This document shows positions 8,358 to 17,165 of a stretch of 52,113 bases of DNA, piece after piece; within the stretch, counting starts at the first letter, position 1; each line of letters begins with the position of its first letter. A model generated the notes under the pieces. It worked only from the letters and a program-made list of their open reading frames with translations, did not search any database and was not told where the DNA came from. The DNA comes from Tepidimonas sp. UBA997 (GTDB lineage Bacteria; Pseudomonadota; Gammaproteobacteria; Burkholderiales; Burkholderiaceae_C), in NCBI GenBank assembly GCA_002291945.1, contig DBAZ01000080.1:1-52113 (forward strand). The letters are read 5' to 3'. Made by a program: the position numbers and the translations under genes.

Positions 8358-8384
8358 CCGATAATTATCTCTGGATGAAACAAC

Positions 8385-8405
8385 AAACCCGCCCAAGGCG
8401 GGTTT
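8385..8405 (-). terminator. Rho-independent terminator after phaB
   Basis: AAACCCGCC-CAA-GGCGGGTTT is a perfect 9-bp stem with a 3-base loop, 22 bases past the phaB stop. On the minus strand it is followed by a T-rich tract (GTTTGTTGTTT). It closes the phaCAB operon just before dusA. Confidence 0.85.
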
Positions 8406-8427
8406 CTGTGACTGGACACGTAGGCGG

Positions 8428-9165
8428 TCAGCCCATATGCAACCCACCGTTGCAGGAAAAATCAGCTCCGGTGGTGAATCCGGCATCTTCACTGGCCAGC
8501 CAGGCAACGATGGAACCGATTTCTTCGGGCTCGCCCAGCCGCTTGACCGGAATGGTGGCGACAATCTTTTCCAGCACGTCCGGGCGAATGGCACGAACCA
8601 TGTCGGTGCCAATGTAGCCGGGGCTGACCGTGTTGACGGTCACCCCTTTGGCGGCCAGTTCCTGAGCCAGCGCCATGGTGAAGCCGTGCATGCCGGCCTT
8701 GGCCGCCGAGTAGTTGGTCTGCCCGGCCTGCCCTTTTTCACCATTCACCGACGAAATCTGGATGATGCGACCCCAGCCCCGTTCGACCATGTCAGGGACG
8801 ACCTGCTTGGTCACGTTGAACATGGAAGTCAGGTTGGTGCTGATCACCGAATCCCAGTCCTCCAGCGTCATTTTCAGGAACATCCGATCGCGGGTGATGC
8901 CCGCGTTGTTGACCAGCACGTCGATCGGGCCGTGCTCCGCTTTCGCTTTGGTGAAGGCCTCGACGGTCGAATTCCAGTCCGCCACGTTACCGACGCTGGC
9001 ATGGAAGGTGAAGCCCAGGGCCTTCTGTTCGTCCAGCCATTTCTGAGCGTCGCGGGTGGGCCCACACCCGGCGATGACTTTGTAGCCGGACTTTGCCAGA
9101 CGATGGCAAATTGCGGTACCGATACCGCCCATACCGCCGGTGACGTAGGCAACTTTCTGACTCAT
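8428..9165 (-). CDS. phaB: Acetoacetyl-CoA reductase
   Basis: NADPH-dependent short-chain dehydrogenase making (R)-3-hydroxybutyryl-CoA, the monomer for PHA. It has 245 residues. The Rossmann motif is VTGGMGGIG, then NNAGITRD, catalytic Ser in QISSVNGEKGQAGQ, and catalytic Tyr/Lys in NYSAAKAG. The ATG at 9165 is preceded by AGAGGAG; the 14 extra codons upstream are not family-like. It is the last gene of phaC-phaA-phaB and is followed by a terminator. FabG is the alternative, but the context and the Q-G-Q-T-N-Y-S-A-A-K pattern favour PhaB. Confidence 0.95.
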   Translation of the reverse strand: MSQKVAYVTGGMGGIGTAICHRLAKSGYKVIAGCGPTRDAQKWLDEQKALGFTFHASVGNVADWNSTVEAFTKAKAEHGPIDVLVNNAGITRDRMFLKMTLEDWDSVISTNLTSMFNVTKQVVPDMVERGWGRIIQISSVNGEKGQAGQTNYSAAKAGMHGFTMALAQELAAKGVTVNTVSPGYIGTDMVRAIRPDVLEKIVATIPVKRLGEPEEIGSIVAWLASEDAGFTTGADFSCNGGLHMG

Positions 9166-9207
9166 GGAAAACTCCTCTGGTTGAATTGAGTGGGATGACA
9201 ATGACAA

Positions 9208-10386
9208 TCAGCGTTCGACCGTGAGGGCAACCCCCATGCCACCGCCAATACAAAGGGCGGCCAAACCTTTTCGGGCATCACGGCGCTGCATTTCGTGCAG
9301 CAACGTGACCAGAATGCGGCAGCCAGAAGCGCCGATCGGGTGGCCAATCGCAATCGCGCCACCATTGACGTTGACTTTCGCGGGGTCGACGCCCAGTCCC
9401 AGGTTGACCGCGCAGGCCTGCGCGGCAAAGGCCTCGTTGAGTTCGAACAGGTCGACAGCGCCCACCGTCCAGCCCGCGCGAGCCAGGGCCTTCTGCGATG
9501 CGGGCACGGGCCCCATACCCATCGTGGCTGGATCCAGCCCGCTGGTGGCGAAACTGCGCAGAGTCGCAAGGGGCTTGAGGCCCAAAGACGCTGCTTTGCT
9601 GGCTTTCATGACCATCACTGCAGCAGCACCATCGTTGATGCCCGACGCATTACCGGCCGTCACAGAACCGGCTTTGTCAAAGGCCGGACGCAGACCCGAC
9701 AAGGCGTCGGCATGGGTCTTCTTGTTGATGTACTCGTCGGCTTCAAAGACCAGAGGATCACCCTTTTTTTGAGGGATCACGACGGGCACGATTTCATCCT
9801 TGAACTTGCCAGCGTCCTGTGCGGCCGCCGCCTTCTGCTGACTGGCCAGGGCCAGTGCATCCTGCTGTTCGCGCGTGATGCCATGGGCCTTGGCCACGTT
9901 TTCCGCGGTGATGCCCATGTGGTACTGGTTATAGACGTCCCACAGGCCATCGACGATCATGGAATCGACCATTTTCCAGTCGCCCATGCGCTGGCCGTCA
10001 CGACTGCCCATGAGCACATGCGGGCTGGCACTCATGTTTTCCTGCCCCCCGGCGATCACGATGTCGCTGTCGCCCCAGGCCACGGCTTGGGCAGCCAGCA
10101 TCACGGACTTCAGGCCAGAGCCACACACGGCGTTGATGGTCAGCGCCGGCGTTTCCTTGGCAATCCCGGCTTTCATCATGGCTTGCCGGGCCGGGTTCTG
10201 CCCTGAGCCGGCAGCCAGCACCTGACCCATGATGACCTCACCCACCTGGTCAGCGCCCACACCCGTGCGCTCCAGAAGGGCCTTGATCACCGTCGCCCCC
10301 AGTTCAGGCGCCGAGACTCTGGACAGACTGCCCCCAAATTTCCCGACGGCAGTTCGGGCTGCCCCTACGATGACGATGTCTTCCAT
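9208..10386 (-). CDS. phaA: Acetyl-CoA C-acetyltransferase (beta-ketothiolase)
   Basis: Condenses two acetyl-CoA to acetoacetyl-CoA; with propionyl-CoA some homologues make 3-ketovaleryl-CoA. It has 392 residues, the standard thiolase length. The acyl-accepting Cys is in NAVCGSGLKSV, the His in NGGAIAIGHPIGASG, and the second Cys in LCIGGGMGVAL. GAGGAG stands 6 bases before the ATG. It lies 34 bases after phaC and 42 bases before phaB, so it is the middle gene of the PHA operon. Confidence 0.96.
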   Translation of the reverse strand: MEDIVIVGAARTAVGKFGGSLSRVSAPELGATVIKALLERTGVGADQVGEVIMGQVLAAGSGQNPARQAMMKAGIAKETPALTINAVCGSGLKSVMLAAQAVAWGDSDIVIAGGQENMSASPHVLMGSRDGQRMGDWKMVDSMIVDGLWDVYNQYHMGITAENVAKAHGITREQQDALALASQQKAAAAQDAGKFKDEIVPVVIPQKKGDPLVFEADEYINKKTHADALSGLRPAFDKAGSVTAGNASGINDGAAAVMVMKASKAASLGLKPLATLRSFATSGLDPATMGMGPVPASQKALARAGWTVGAVDLFELNEAFAAQACAVNLGLGVDPAKVNVNGGAIAIGHPIGASGCRILVTLLHEMQRRDARKGLAALCIGGGMGVALTVER

Positions 10387-10420
10387 GGTTACTCCTCAGA
10401 GTTGGGATTGAAAAAAGGGT

Positions 10421-12160
10421 TCAGGCCTTGGCCTTGACGTAGCGACCGGGTGCCGGCTCGATGGGTTTGTGGCGGCGGTTGCCGTAGCTCTTGGGTGCCG
10501 GGATCAACTTTCCGGCCCGGGCTTTGAGCCAGTCCGACCAGTCTGTCCACCAACTGCCCGGGTGTTCGGTTGCCGATGCGATCCAGTCGTTGACATCCGC
10601 AGGGAAGTGATTGTCCCGTCCGATCCAGTGGCTGCGCTTGCCCTTGCTGGCCGGGTTGATGACACCCGCAATATGCCCGGAGGCCCCCATCACGAACCGT
10701 TTGGGCCCCGGCATATGCTGCGTGGTGGCGTAAGCACCAGCAATGGGCACGATGTGATCTTCACGGGAGCCGTAGATGTACACCGGCATATCGAGCGTTG
10801 ACAAATCCACCTTCTGGCCACACACGGTGGCCGCACCCGGCTGGCAGAGCCGGTTTTCCAGATACGTGTTGCGCAGGTACCAGGCGTAATAAAGCCCAGG
10901 CAGATTGGTGCTGTCACTGTTCCAGTACAGCAGGTCAAACGGGGGCGGCGTCTCGCCCTTGAGGTAATTGCCCACCACGTAATTCCAGACCAGATCGTTC
11001 GGTCGCAGGAAGCAGAAGGTGGTCGCCAAGTCACGACCCGGAAGCAGACCCCCGTTGGCAAATTGCATCTCACGAAATCGCACGAACGCTTCATCAATGA
11101 ACACATCCAGGACGCCTGTGTCCGAGAAGTCCAGAAATGTGGTCAGGAAAGTGGCGCTGTGGACTGGATGTTCGCCCCGGGCAGCGAGCACGGCCAGGGC
11201 CGTTCCGAGCATGGTTCCGCCGACGCAAAATCCCAGTGCATTGATGTCCGCCGCACCGGTGATGTCCTGGGTCACGCTGATGGCCTTGATGACCGCATCC
11301 TCGATGTAGTTGTCCCAGGTTTTCTGGGCGCAGGAAGCGTCCGGGTTGCGCCAGCTCACCACAAAGGTGCGCATACCCTGCTCGACGGCGTAGCGGATCA
11401 GGGAATTGTCGGGCTGCAAATCCAGGATGTAGAACTTATTGATGCACGGGGGTACCAGCAAGAAGGGGCGCTCGTGGACCTTCGCCGTCAGGGGTTTGTA
11501 CTGAATGAGTTGAAACAGCTCGTTCTCGAACACCACTTGCCCTTCTGTGGTCGCCACATTCTTGCCGACCTCAAAGGCACTTTCGTCGGTCATGGACACG
11601 TGGCCCTGCTGCATGTCGTGCAGCAGGTTCTGTATGCCCCTGGAGATGCTTTCGCCGTGCGTGTCGAGTGCCTTCTTCTGGGCTTCGGCATTGAAGGCCA
11701 TGAAGTTGCTGGGTGCGCTGGCATCGATCCATTGCTGGACCGCGAAATGCAGACGCGCACGGGTTTTGGGATCGGCGTCCACCGCGTCGGCCATGGCCAT
11801 CAGGGTTCTGGCGTTGAGCAGGTAGGCCGCTGCCGAAAAGGCCGCCGTGGGGCTGGATGCCCAAGCCTCGGAAGCAAAGCGGCGATCTTTGGGGGGGCTG
11901 ACTTGCAGGCCCTGATTCCACAACTCAGCCAGTTCGCGCACATAGGCTTGCTGGATGCCGAGCAAGCGCGAGGGGTCGATCTTGACCTGATGCCCGGTGA
12001 TCTTGGCAAAAAGTTCAGCCATGCCAGCACCACCCGGCAGCGCCAAGTGTGGAAGCGGCGCTGCGCAAGTGGGCGACGCCTGCAACATTTGAGTCCATTG
12101 CCGGATCGCGGATTGCTGCAATTGCTGGGCCGATTGCAGCCAAGGGTTGTCAGGGGTCAT
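10421..12160 (-). CDS. phaC: Class I polyhydroxyalkanoate synthase
   Basis: Polymerises (R)-3-hydroxyacyl-CoA into PHA at the granule surface. It has 579 residues, within the class I range. The PhaC N-terminal region is followed by an alpha/beta-hydrolase fold whose lipase-like box is GFCVGGT, with catalytic Cys near residue 312. The catalytic Asp is in GSREDHIVP and the His in GASGHIAGVIN. The ATG at 12160 is preceded by GGAG with 6-base spacing; an upstream ATG in frame (12193) is the alternative. No phaE is nearby, consistent with class I. First gene of phaCAB. Confidence 0.96.
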   Translation of the reverse strand: MTPDNPWLQSAQQLQQSAIRQWTQMLQASPTCAAPLPHLALPGGAGMAELFAKITGHQVKIDPSRLLGIQQAYVRELAELWNQGLQVSPPKDRRFASEAWASSPTAAFSAAAYLLNARTLMAMADAVDADPKTRARLHFAVQQWIDASAPSNFMAFNAEAQKKALDTHGESISRGIQNLLHDMQQGHVSMTDESAFEVGKNVATTEGQVVFENELFQLIQYKPLTAKVHERPFLLVPPCINKFYILDLQPDNSLIRYAVEQGMRTFVVSWRNPDASCAQKTWDNYIEDAVIKAISVTQDITGAADINALGFCVGGTMLGTALAVLAARGEHPVHSATFLTTFLDFSDTGVLDVFIDEAFVRFREMQFANGGLLPGRDLATTFCFLRPNDLVWNYVVGNYLKGETPPPFDLLYWNSDSTNLPGLYYAWYLRNTYLENRLCQPGAATVCGQKVDLSTLDMPVYIYGSREDHIVPIAGAYATTQHMPGPKRFVMGASGHIAGVINPASKGKRSHWIGRDNHFPADVNDWIASATEHPGSWWTDWSDWLKARAGKLIPAPKSYGNRRHKPIEPAPGRYVKAKA

Positions 12161-12290
12161 CAATGTCTCCGTTTGCGTCGGGAACTCAATCAAGGGCTAC
12201 AAACCCCAAACATTACCTGTACAGTGTGCGGCATGGAGCTTCCAGGGGACTGACAGGAAGCATTTGCCTGCCCTTACGCTGATTCGAACC

Positions 12291-12566
12291 ATGTACCTTG
12301 TCATCATTGCCTGGCTATACGTGGTCGTCCTGATGGCCGTTGCCGAAGCCACCAGCCCAACCGGCTCCGTCCTGGGAGCCATTATTACCTTCTTTTTTTA
12401 CGGTTTGCTGCCTATCGGCATCCTGATTTACATCACGGGTTCGCCATTGCGCAAAAAAGCCCGCCTAGCCGCTGAACGTTCAGCGGACAAGTCCGATGAA
12501 AGCCGCCATGCGCCCAGTGCTGCCGAGTCGTCGGGCGTCACGCCGGTGGGAAAAGAAACGCCGTGA
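12291..12566 (+). CDS. Small two-helix membrane protein
   Basis: The 91-residue protein starts MYLVIIAWLYVVVLMAVAEA. Two hydrophobic segments (about residues 2-19 and 28-50; IITFFFYGLLPIGILIYI) are followed by a basic RKKAR stop-transfer and a polar, disordered tail. I recall similar small proteins near phaC/pgeF in related genomes, with no known function. The last 87 bases are antisense to the end of pgeF. There is no clear ribosome site. The well-formed membrane pattern supports a real gene. Confidence 0.65.
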   Translation: MYLVIIAWLYVVVLMAVAEATSPTGSVLGAIITFFFYGLLPIGILIYITGSPLRKKARLAAERSADKSDESRHAPSAAESSGVTPVGKETP

Positions 12567-13286
12567 ATCACTGAAGGTGCACCACTCGACGGAACCGTGG
12601 TTGCCATGGATGTCCGTGATGCCGCAACGGGCCAGACGCTGGTGCGCCAGCGCAGGCAGGTCAGCCCAGAACGGGGGGCCTTCGGATGTCGCGCCGACAG
12701 GCGTGAAACAGGTGTTGGCCTCAGGGTTCCCCGCTATCAAAGCGTCTCGGACGTCCGACCCCACCTCAAAGGCAGTGGGGCCTATGCAAGGCCCAAGCCA
12801 AGCCACCCAGCCCGAGAGATCGGACAAGCCGTTGTGCTGGCACAAAGTGCTGCAAAGCGCCTCCAGCACACCCTGCCCGTCGGCCCCCGCTAACCCGCGC
12901 CAGCCTGCGTGCGCCGCTGCCACTTGCTGACCATCCGGGCTGCAGAGCAGTACCGGCAGGCAGTCGGCCACCAGAATGACCGCAGCTACGCCGGGCGACT
13001 CCGTCCAGCAGGCATCGGCAACGAGGCCATCAGGGCTTTGCGGGGTAAGTCGAACCACGTCCGATCCATGTACCTGGCGCAAATAGCGACCACTCAGGGC
13101 AGAAGACTGCGCCAATCTGGCGCGGTTTTGTCGCACCGCAGCCGGATCATCGCCCACATGATCCCCAAGGTTCAGACTGTCCCAGGGTGCCGCCGAGACG
13201 CCTCCGGTGCGCCAGGTAAAACCTGCCCGGACCCCTGCTGGCCAGGGGGCTTCAGCGGGCGTCCAGCAAGAAACATCAAGTGGCAT
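12480..13286 (-). CDS. pgeF: Peptidoglycan editing factor PgeF (YfiH/LACC1 family)
   Basis: Multicopper-polyphenol-oxidase-fold protein. In E. coli, YfiH/PgeF removes wrongly incorporated L-Ser from UDP-MurNAc-L-Ser; the family also has purine nucleoside phosphorylase-like activity. It has 268 residues. Visible family motifs are GGVSAAPWDSLNLG, QVHGSDVV, the metal-ligand region VADCLPVLL, and AAHAGWRGLAG with WLGPCIGP. The ATG at 13286 (MPLDVSC) overlaps the end of the upstream GST gene by 11 bases, suggesting coupled translation. The 3' end overlaps a convergent small gene. Confidence 0.92.
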   Translation of the reverse strand: MPLDVSCWTPAEAPWPAGVRAGFTWRTGGVSAAPWDSLNLGDHVGDDPAAVRQNRARLAQSSALSGRYLRQVHGSDVVRLTPQSPDGLVADACWTESPGVAAVILVADCLPVLLCSPDGQQVAAAHAGWRGLAGADGQGVLEALCSTLCQHNGLSDLSGWVAWLGPCIGPTAFEVGSDVRDALIAGNPEANTCFTPVGATSEGPPFWADLPALAHQRLARCGITDIHGNHGSVEWCTFSDSRRFFSHRRDARRLGSTGRMAAFIGLVR

Positions 13287-13956
13287 CCGGACTCCTGTCT
13301 GGCAATGCACGAACGAAGGCATCGAGCCTCATGCAGGCCTGAAAAACCGCCAGAGTCAGAGGTATGCCCAGCGCCTCGATGTCCAGACTGAATCGCCGAC
13401 CATTGACGATTTGCGGCACCAGGCAGCAATCGGCCAAGGTGGGATAGGCACCGTAGGAATAGACTGAAGGTGGCAGACCCTCGCGTTGCCTGTCCCTGGC
13501 CGCTTCTTCAAGGCGCCTCTCGTAGGCTTGCAAACCCACGGTCACCCAGTGGTTGTACCACTCGGTGCGCTGGGCGTCACTGGCCTGCATGGCCCGACCC
13601 AGATACTGCAAAATGCGCTGGTTGTTGACGGGATGCACCTCACAGGCGATGGTTTGCGCCATGGCACGGACCCGCGCACGCCCGAGGCAATCCGCTGGCA
13701 TCAGGGGGGGTGTCGGGTACGCTTCCTCAAGGTACTCGATGATGGCCATCGACTGGGTCAGTCGAATCGGTTCGGAGGCGACTTCCAGTTCAAGCAGAGG
13801 CACCAGTCCATCCGGGCTGATGGCTCGATACGCCTCCTCGCGATGCTCCCCCCTGAGCAAATTCACGGGCACATAGTCGTAGGGCAGTCCTTTGAGATGC
13901 AGGGCGATGCGCACCCGAAAAGACGTGCCGGAGCGGAAATAGTTGTGCAATCGCAT
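13276..13956 (-). CDS. maiA: Zeta-class glutathione S-transferase / maleylacetoacetate isomerase
   Basis: The 226-residue protein starts MRLHNYFRSGTSFRVRIAL. This is the zeta-GST signature region (usually SSxSxRVRIAL), with the catalytic Ser in GTSFRVR and a Gly replacing the second Ser. The thioredoxin-like half has GLVPLLE and LTQSMAIIEYLEE; the helical half has HPVNNQRILQYL and PTLADCCLVPQI. Maleylacetoacetate isomerase acts in tyrosine/homogentisate degradation, but no other gene of that path is present, so a general GST role is possible. It overlaps pgeF by 11 bases, implying one transcript. Confidence 0.85.
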   Translation of the reverse strand: MRLHNYFRSGTSFRVRIALHLKGLPYDYVPVNLLRGEHREEAYRAISPDGLVPLLELEVASEPIRLTQSMAIIEYLEEAYPTPPLMPADCLGRARVRAMAQTIACEVHPVNNQRILQYLGRAMQASDAQRTEWYNHWVTVGLQAYERRLEEAARDRQREGLPPSVYSYGAYPTLADCCLVPQIVNGRRFSLDIEALGIPLTLAVFQACMRLDAFVRALPDRSPDAT

Positions 13957-14061
13957 GCCGAATAGGCTATCACATGATTGAGTTCATCCATCGGATCCTT
14001 GTGTCCGGCTCTGGTTGCCTCCTGGTACGCCGACCCCACCGAAGCCCTCTACACTCCTACC

Positions 14062-14616
14062 ATGTTTCGATCACACATCCAACACTGCCGGGCCTGCGGC
14101 ACCGCTGTGGACCACCGTCTGCCCGATGACGGCGACACCAGGATTCGGGCCATCTGCCCCAACTGCGGCACGATTCACTACGAGAATCCGCTGAATGTGG
14201 TGGGTACGGTTCCCTTCTGGGGGCCGGATGGTGCATGGGTGCTGCTGTGCAAGCGCAACATTGAGCCGCGCCGCGGCAAGTGGACGCTGCCCGCTGGCTT
14301 CATGGAAATGGGCGAGAGCACGGCCGAAGGGGCGGCTCGCGAAACCCATGAAGAGGCAGGGGCGGCCATCGAGTTGCTGGGCCTCTTCACGGTGCTGAAT
14401 GTGGTCCGTGTCGGGCAGGTCCATCTGTACTACCGGGCACGGCTACTGAGCGACGTGTTCGATCCGGGCCACGAAACCCAGGAGGCCCGTCTGTTCCGGG
14501 AACACGAAATCCCCTGGGATGATCTGGCCTTCCGAACCGTGAGCGAAACCCTCAAGCTCTACTTTGCGGATCGACGCGCCGGCATGTTCGGCGTTCACGC
14601 CGGCGACATTCACTGA
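14062..14616 (+). CDS. Zinc-ribbon Nudix hydrolase
   Basis: The 184-residue protein starts MFRSHIQHCRACG. An N-terminal zinc ribbon has HCRACG and CPNCG. The Nudix domain follows, with the box GFMEMGESTAEGAARETHEEAG matching GX5EX7REXXEEXG (first part GFMEMGE, then ARETHEEAG). Such enzymes cleave NDP-X compounds; in this subfamily ADP-ribose, NADH or ADP-sugars are typical, but the substrate cannot be read from sequence. The start at 14062 puts the zinc ribbon at the N-terminus as in homologues. It is divergent from the GST gene and convergent with the GGDEF-EAL gene. Confidence 0.88.
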   Translation: MFRSHIQHCRACGTAVDHRLPDDGDTRIRAICPNCGTIHYENPLNVVGTVPFWGPDGAWVLLCKRNIEPRRGKWTLPAGFMEMGESTAEGAARETHEEAGAAIELLGLFTVLNVVRVGQVHLYYRARLLSDVFDPGHETQEARLFREHEIPWDDLAFRTVSETLKLYFADRRAGMFGVHAGDIH

Positions 14617-14626
14617 CCTGCCGGAC

Positions 14627-16702
14627 TCAGTGACGCGCTGCCTGTCGATGGGCGTGCACCATCGTCTCGATTTCGGACGCCGACATGGGCTTGCCGATCA
14701 GGTACCCTTGAATTTCCGTGACTCCAATGGCTTCAAGAAAATCCGACTGGCGCTGGGTTTCGACGCCTTCGGCAATCACCATCAGGCCCAGCGCCTGCGC
14801 GAGTACGGTGATCGCTCGCACGATCGCCCGATCCCCCACTCGGGATGTGATTTCCATCACGAATGCCCGATCGATCTTGATCACGTCGATCGGGAAGCGC
14901 AACAGGTACTCCAGGGAGGAATGACCGATGCCGAAGTCGTCCACGGCTATCTTGAATCCTGCGGACCGGAAACGCTGCAGCAGATGCACCGTGTGGGTCA
15001 CGTCCTGCATGGCCAGACTTTCCGTAATCTCCAGTTCAATCAGTGACGAAGGCACATCGGCGTCTCGGACGGCTTCCTGAATGGCTTCCAACAGGTTATC
15101 CAGCAGAAACTGGCGCGGCGACAGGTTGATGCCGACGCGCAAATCAAGCCCCTGACGATGCCAGGTTGCGGCCTGGCGACAAGCCTCCCTAAGCACCCAG
15201 GTGCCGACGTCGTGGATCAAGCCGGTTTCTTCCAGCAGGCCCACAAAAAGCGCCGGTGACAACACACCCAGTCGGGGGTGATTCCAGCGAATGAGTGCTT
15301 CCACCCCAGTGACCTGTCGTTGGGCAAACGCCACCTGGGGCTGGTACAACAGAAAGAACTCCTGATTCGCCAGCGCCGCGTAAAGATCACGCTCCAGTTC
15401 GATCTCCAGCAATCGTCTGCGGGTCGTCTGCTCGTCGGTCTCGGCGGCGAGGTAGTCTCGCCCCTGTTTGCGAGCCAGTCGCTGCGCAGCTTGCGCCTTG
15501 GCCAGCAAGGTCTCTGCGTCCTGACCGTCACGCGGGAAAACGCTGTAGCCACCGGAAAAGCTCACAAACACGTCCTGACCATCGCATTTGAACGGAGCCG
15601 TCAGGCTTTCAAAGAGGGCATGGTAGCGCTGGGGGACTTCGTCGTCGTCATCGGCCACAAAAAAGAAAGCAAATTCATCCCCTCCGATTCGACCCAGGCC
15701 ACCCGTATGCAGATTCAGGGGGTCTGTGAGTCGCTTGCTGATCATGGCCAGCAGCCGGTCCGCCCCGCTTTGCCCCAGCGTGTCGTTGAGCCGGGCGAAG
15801 CGTGAAATATCCAACACCCCGACCAGCAACACACTGGATGAGGAACGGGGTCTCAGGGCCAGCGATTCGGCCACCTGCCGCATGAAGAGGCGACGATTAC
15901 CCAGACCCGTCAGTTCATCATGCAACGCCAGATAGTCCACCATGGCTTGAGTGCGGCGGGTCTCGGTGACATCCTGAAACGCCCCATAGACCTGCTGCAG
16001 CTCTTCGCTTTGGGTGCCCCGCTCGCCAACCAGACGGATCACGAATTCGCGCTCATCCACCCGCAACCGGCACTCGTGATCAAGGCGCAAACCCATGTCG
16101 CGCGCCCTTTCGAGGGCGACCAGCAGCCGACGACGATCCTCTTCATGGACACGCTCCAGCAGCCGGGGTAGCGTGGAGACGGTCTCCTGGGGCAAGCCGG
16201 TGATCAACCCCAGCTCATCGGTCCAGCTGAATGCATTGGTGTCAAGCTGCCATTCCCAGTACCCCAAACCCGCAATGCGGCGAACCGAGGCTTCACGCAA
16301 TCGACTGCGGCGCACTTCCCGGTTCAACTGGCCGGTTCGCAAGGCGTACCGAACCCGTTCCGTCAGGAGCGTCCAATGGATGGGTTTGGTGATGAAATCG
16401 GTGGCGCCTGCATTGAAGGCAGACTCGATGGAGTCCAGGTCGTCCGCACCTGTGAGCATGATGATCGGAAGGCTCTCATCTCCATCTTCCAGCCGGATCT
16501 GTGCGCAGGCGCTGAAACCATCGAGTACGGGCATCATGACGTCCATCAGCACAAGGTCGGGTCTGAACGCCAGTACCTGGTGGATGGCCTCCTGGCCGTT
16601 GGAGGCCTCAAGGACTTCGTAACGCTGTTTGGCCAGCACACGTCGTATCAACTGACGGGTGGGGGCGTCGTCATCGACCACGAGCAGTCGATGTGAATTC
16701 AT
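14627..16702 (-). CDS. Response regulator with GGDEF and EAL domains
   Basis: A 691-residue cyclic-di-GMP enzyme. Domains in order: a receiver (VVDDDAP, phospho-acceptor in LVLMDVMMPVLDG, TKPI near the end; about residues 3-125), a linker plus PAS-like segment (about 145-260), GGDEF (RIGGDEFAFFF, about 275-430), and EAL (EALIRW, ITESLAM, DDFGIGHSSLEYL, KIDRAF, AEGVET, QGYLIGKP; about 440-690). Both active-site signatures are intact, so it could make or degrade c-di-GMP; no inhibitory RxxD site is seen before GGDEF. The start at 16702 (MNSHRLLVVDDD) puts the receiver first; an upstream frame extends 17 codons. It is divergent from an Hpt protein, a plausible phospho-donor. Confidence 0.92.
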   Translation of the reverse strand: MNSHRLLVVDDDAPTRQLIRRVLAKQRYEVLEASNGQEAIHQVLAFRPDLVLMDVMMPVLDGFSACAQIRLEDGDESLPIIMLTGADDLDSIESAFNAGATDFITKPIHWTLLTERVRYALRTGQLNREVRRSRLREASVRRIAGLGYWEWQLDTNAFSWTDELGLITGLPQETVSTLPRLLERVHEEDRRRLLVALERARDMGLRLDHECRLRVDEREFVIRLVGERGTQSEELQQVYGAFQDVTETRRTQAMVDYLALHDELTGLGNRRLFMRQVAESLALRPRSSSSVLLVGVLDISRFARLNDTLGQSGADRLLAMISKRLTDPLNLHTGGLGRIGGDEFAFFFVADDDDEVPQRYHALFESLTAPFKCDGQDVFVSFSGGYSVFPRDGQDAETLLAKAQAAQRLARKQGRDYLAAETDEQTTRRRLLEIELERDLYAALANQEFFLLYQPQVAFAQRQVTGVEALIRWNHPRLGVLSPALFVGLLEETGLIHDVGTWVLREACRQAATWHRQGLDLRVGINLSPRQFLLDNLLEAIQEAVRDADVPSSLIELEITESLAMQDVTHTVHLLQRFRSAGFKIAVDDFGIGHSSLEYLLRFPIDVIKIDRAFVMEITSRVGDRAIVRAITVLAQALGLMVIAEGVETQRQSDFLEAIGVTEIQGYLIGKPMSASEIETMVHAHRQAARH

Positions 16703-16783
16703 GACAGATGAATGGAGCACCGCCTCATTGTAGAGCGAAGTGCTTGGCACCAATCCACTTAAAATGTGACCGATTTTTCCACG

Positions 16784-17143
16784 ATGATCGCCGTGTCCGA
16801 CGTGCTCAATACCGCCTCACTTGCTGAACTCCAGGCACTTCTGGATGACGAGCTTTTCCAGATCACGCGCCTGTTTGCCGACCACCTGATGGACGAGGTG
16901 GACAAGCTCCAACGGGCGGTTGACCTTGGCGACATGAAGGCCATCAATCGTCAAGCCCATTCGCTCAAAGGAAGCTGTGCCAACATGGGTGCCACTGCAC
17001 TGGCGGCTTCTGCACACGAGATCGAGAAAGCAGCTCTGCAGCAAGATCATGAGCTGATTGCGGCCACCCTGCCCAGGCTGCCCGATCTGGCTGAGCAGAC
17101 GCTGCGGGCCATGCAGGTCAGCGGCTATCTGCGTAGCGCTTGA
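16784..17143 (+). CDS. Hpt-domain phosphotransfer protein
   Basis: A stand-alone histidine phosphotransfer protein of 119 residues. The four-helix bundle carries AHSLKGSCANMGA with phospho-accepting His59, then the family's AASAHEIEKAA. The start is uncertain: ATG at 16784 or GTG at 16766 in the same frame (six more residues); neither has a strong ribosome site. It is divergent from the REC-GGDEF-EAL gene by about 80 bases and probably passes phosphate to its receiver. It ends 22 bases before the zipA end (convergent). Confidence 0.88.
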   Translation: MIAVSDVLNTASLAELQALLDDELFQITRLFADHLMDEVDKLQRAVDLGDMKAINRQAHSLKGSCANMGATALAASAHEIEKAALQQDHELIAATLPRLPDLAEQTLRAMQVSGYLRSA

Positions 17144-17165
17144 CGATTCCCGCAAGCTTGCAGCA

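Noticed and set aside
8358..8612. 85-codon N-terminal extension of DusA
   Set aside because: It runs across a strong terminator and into phaB, and DusA proteins begin near the chosen ATG.
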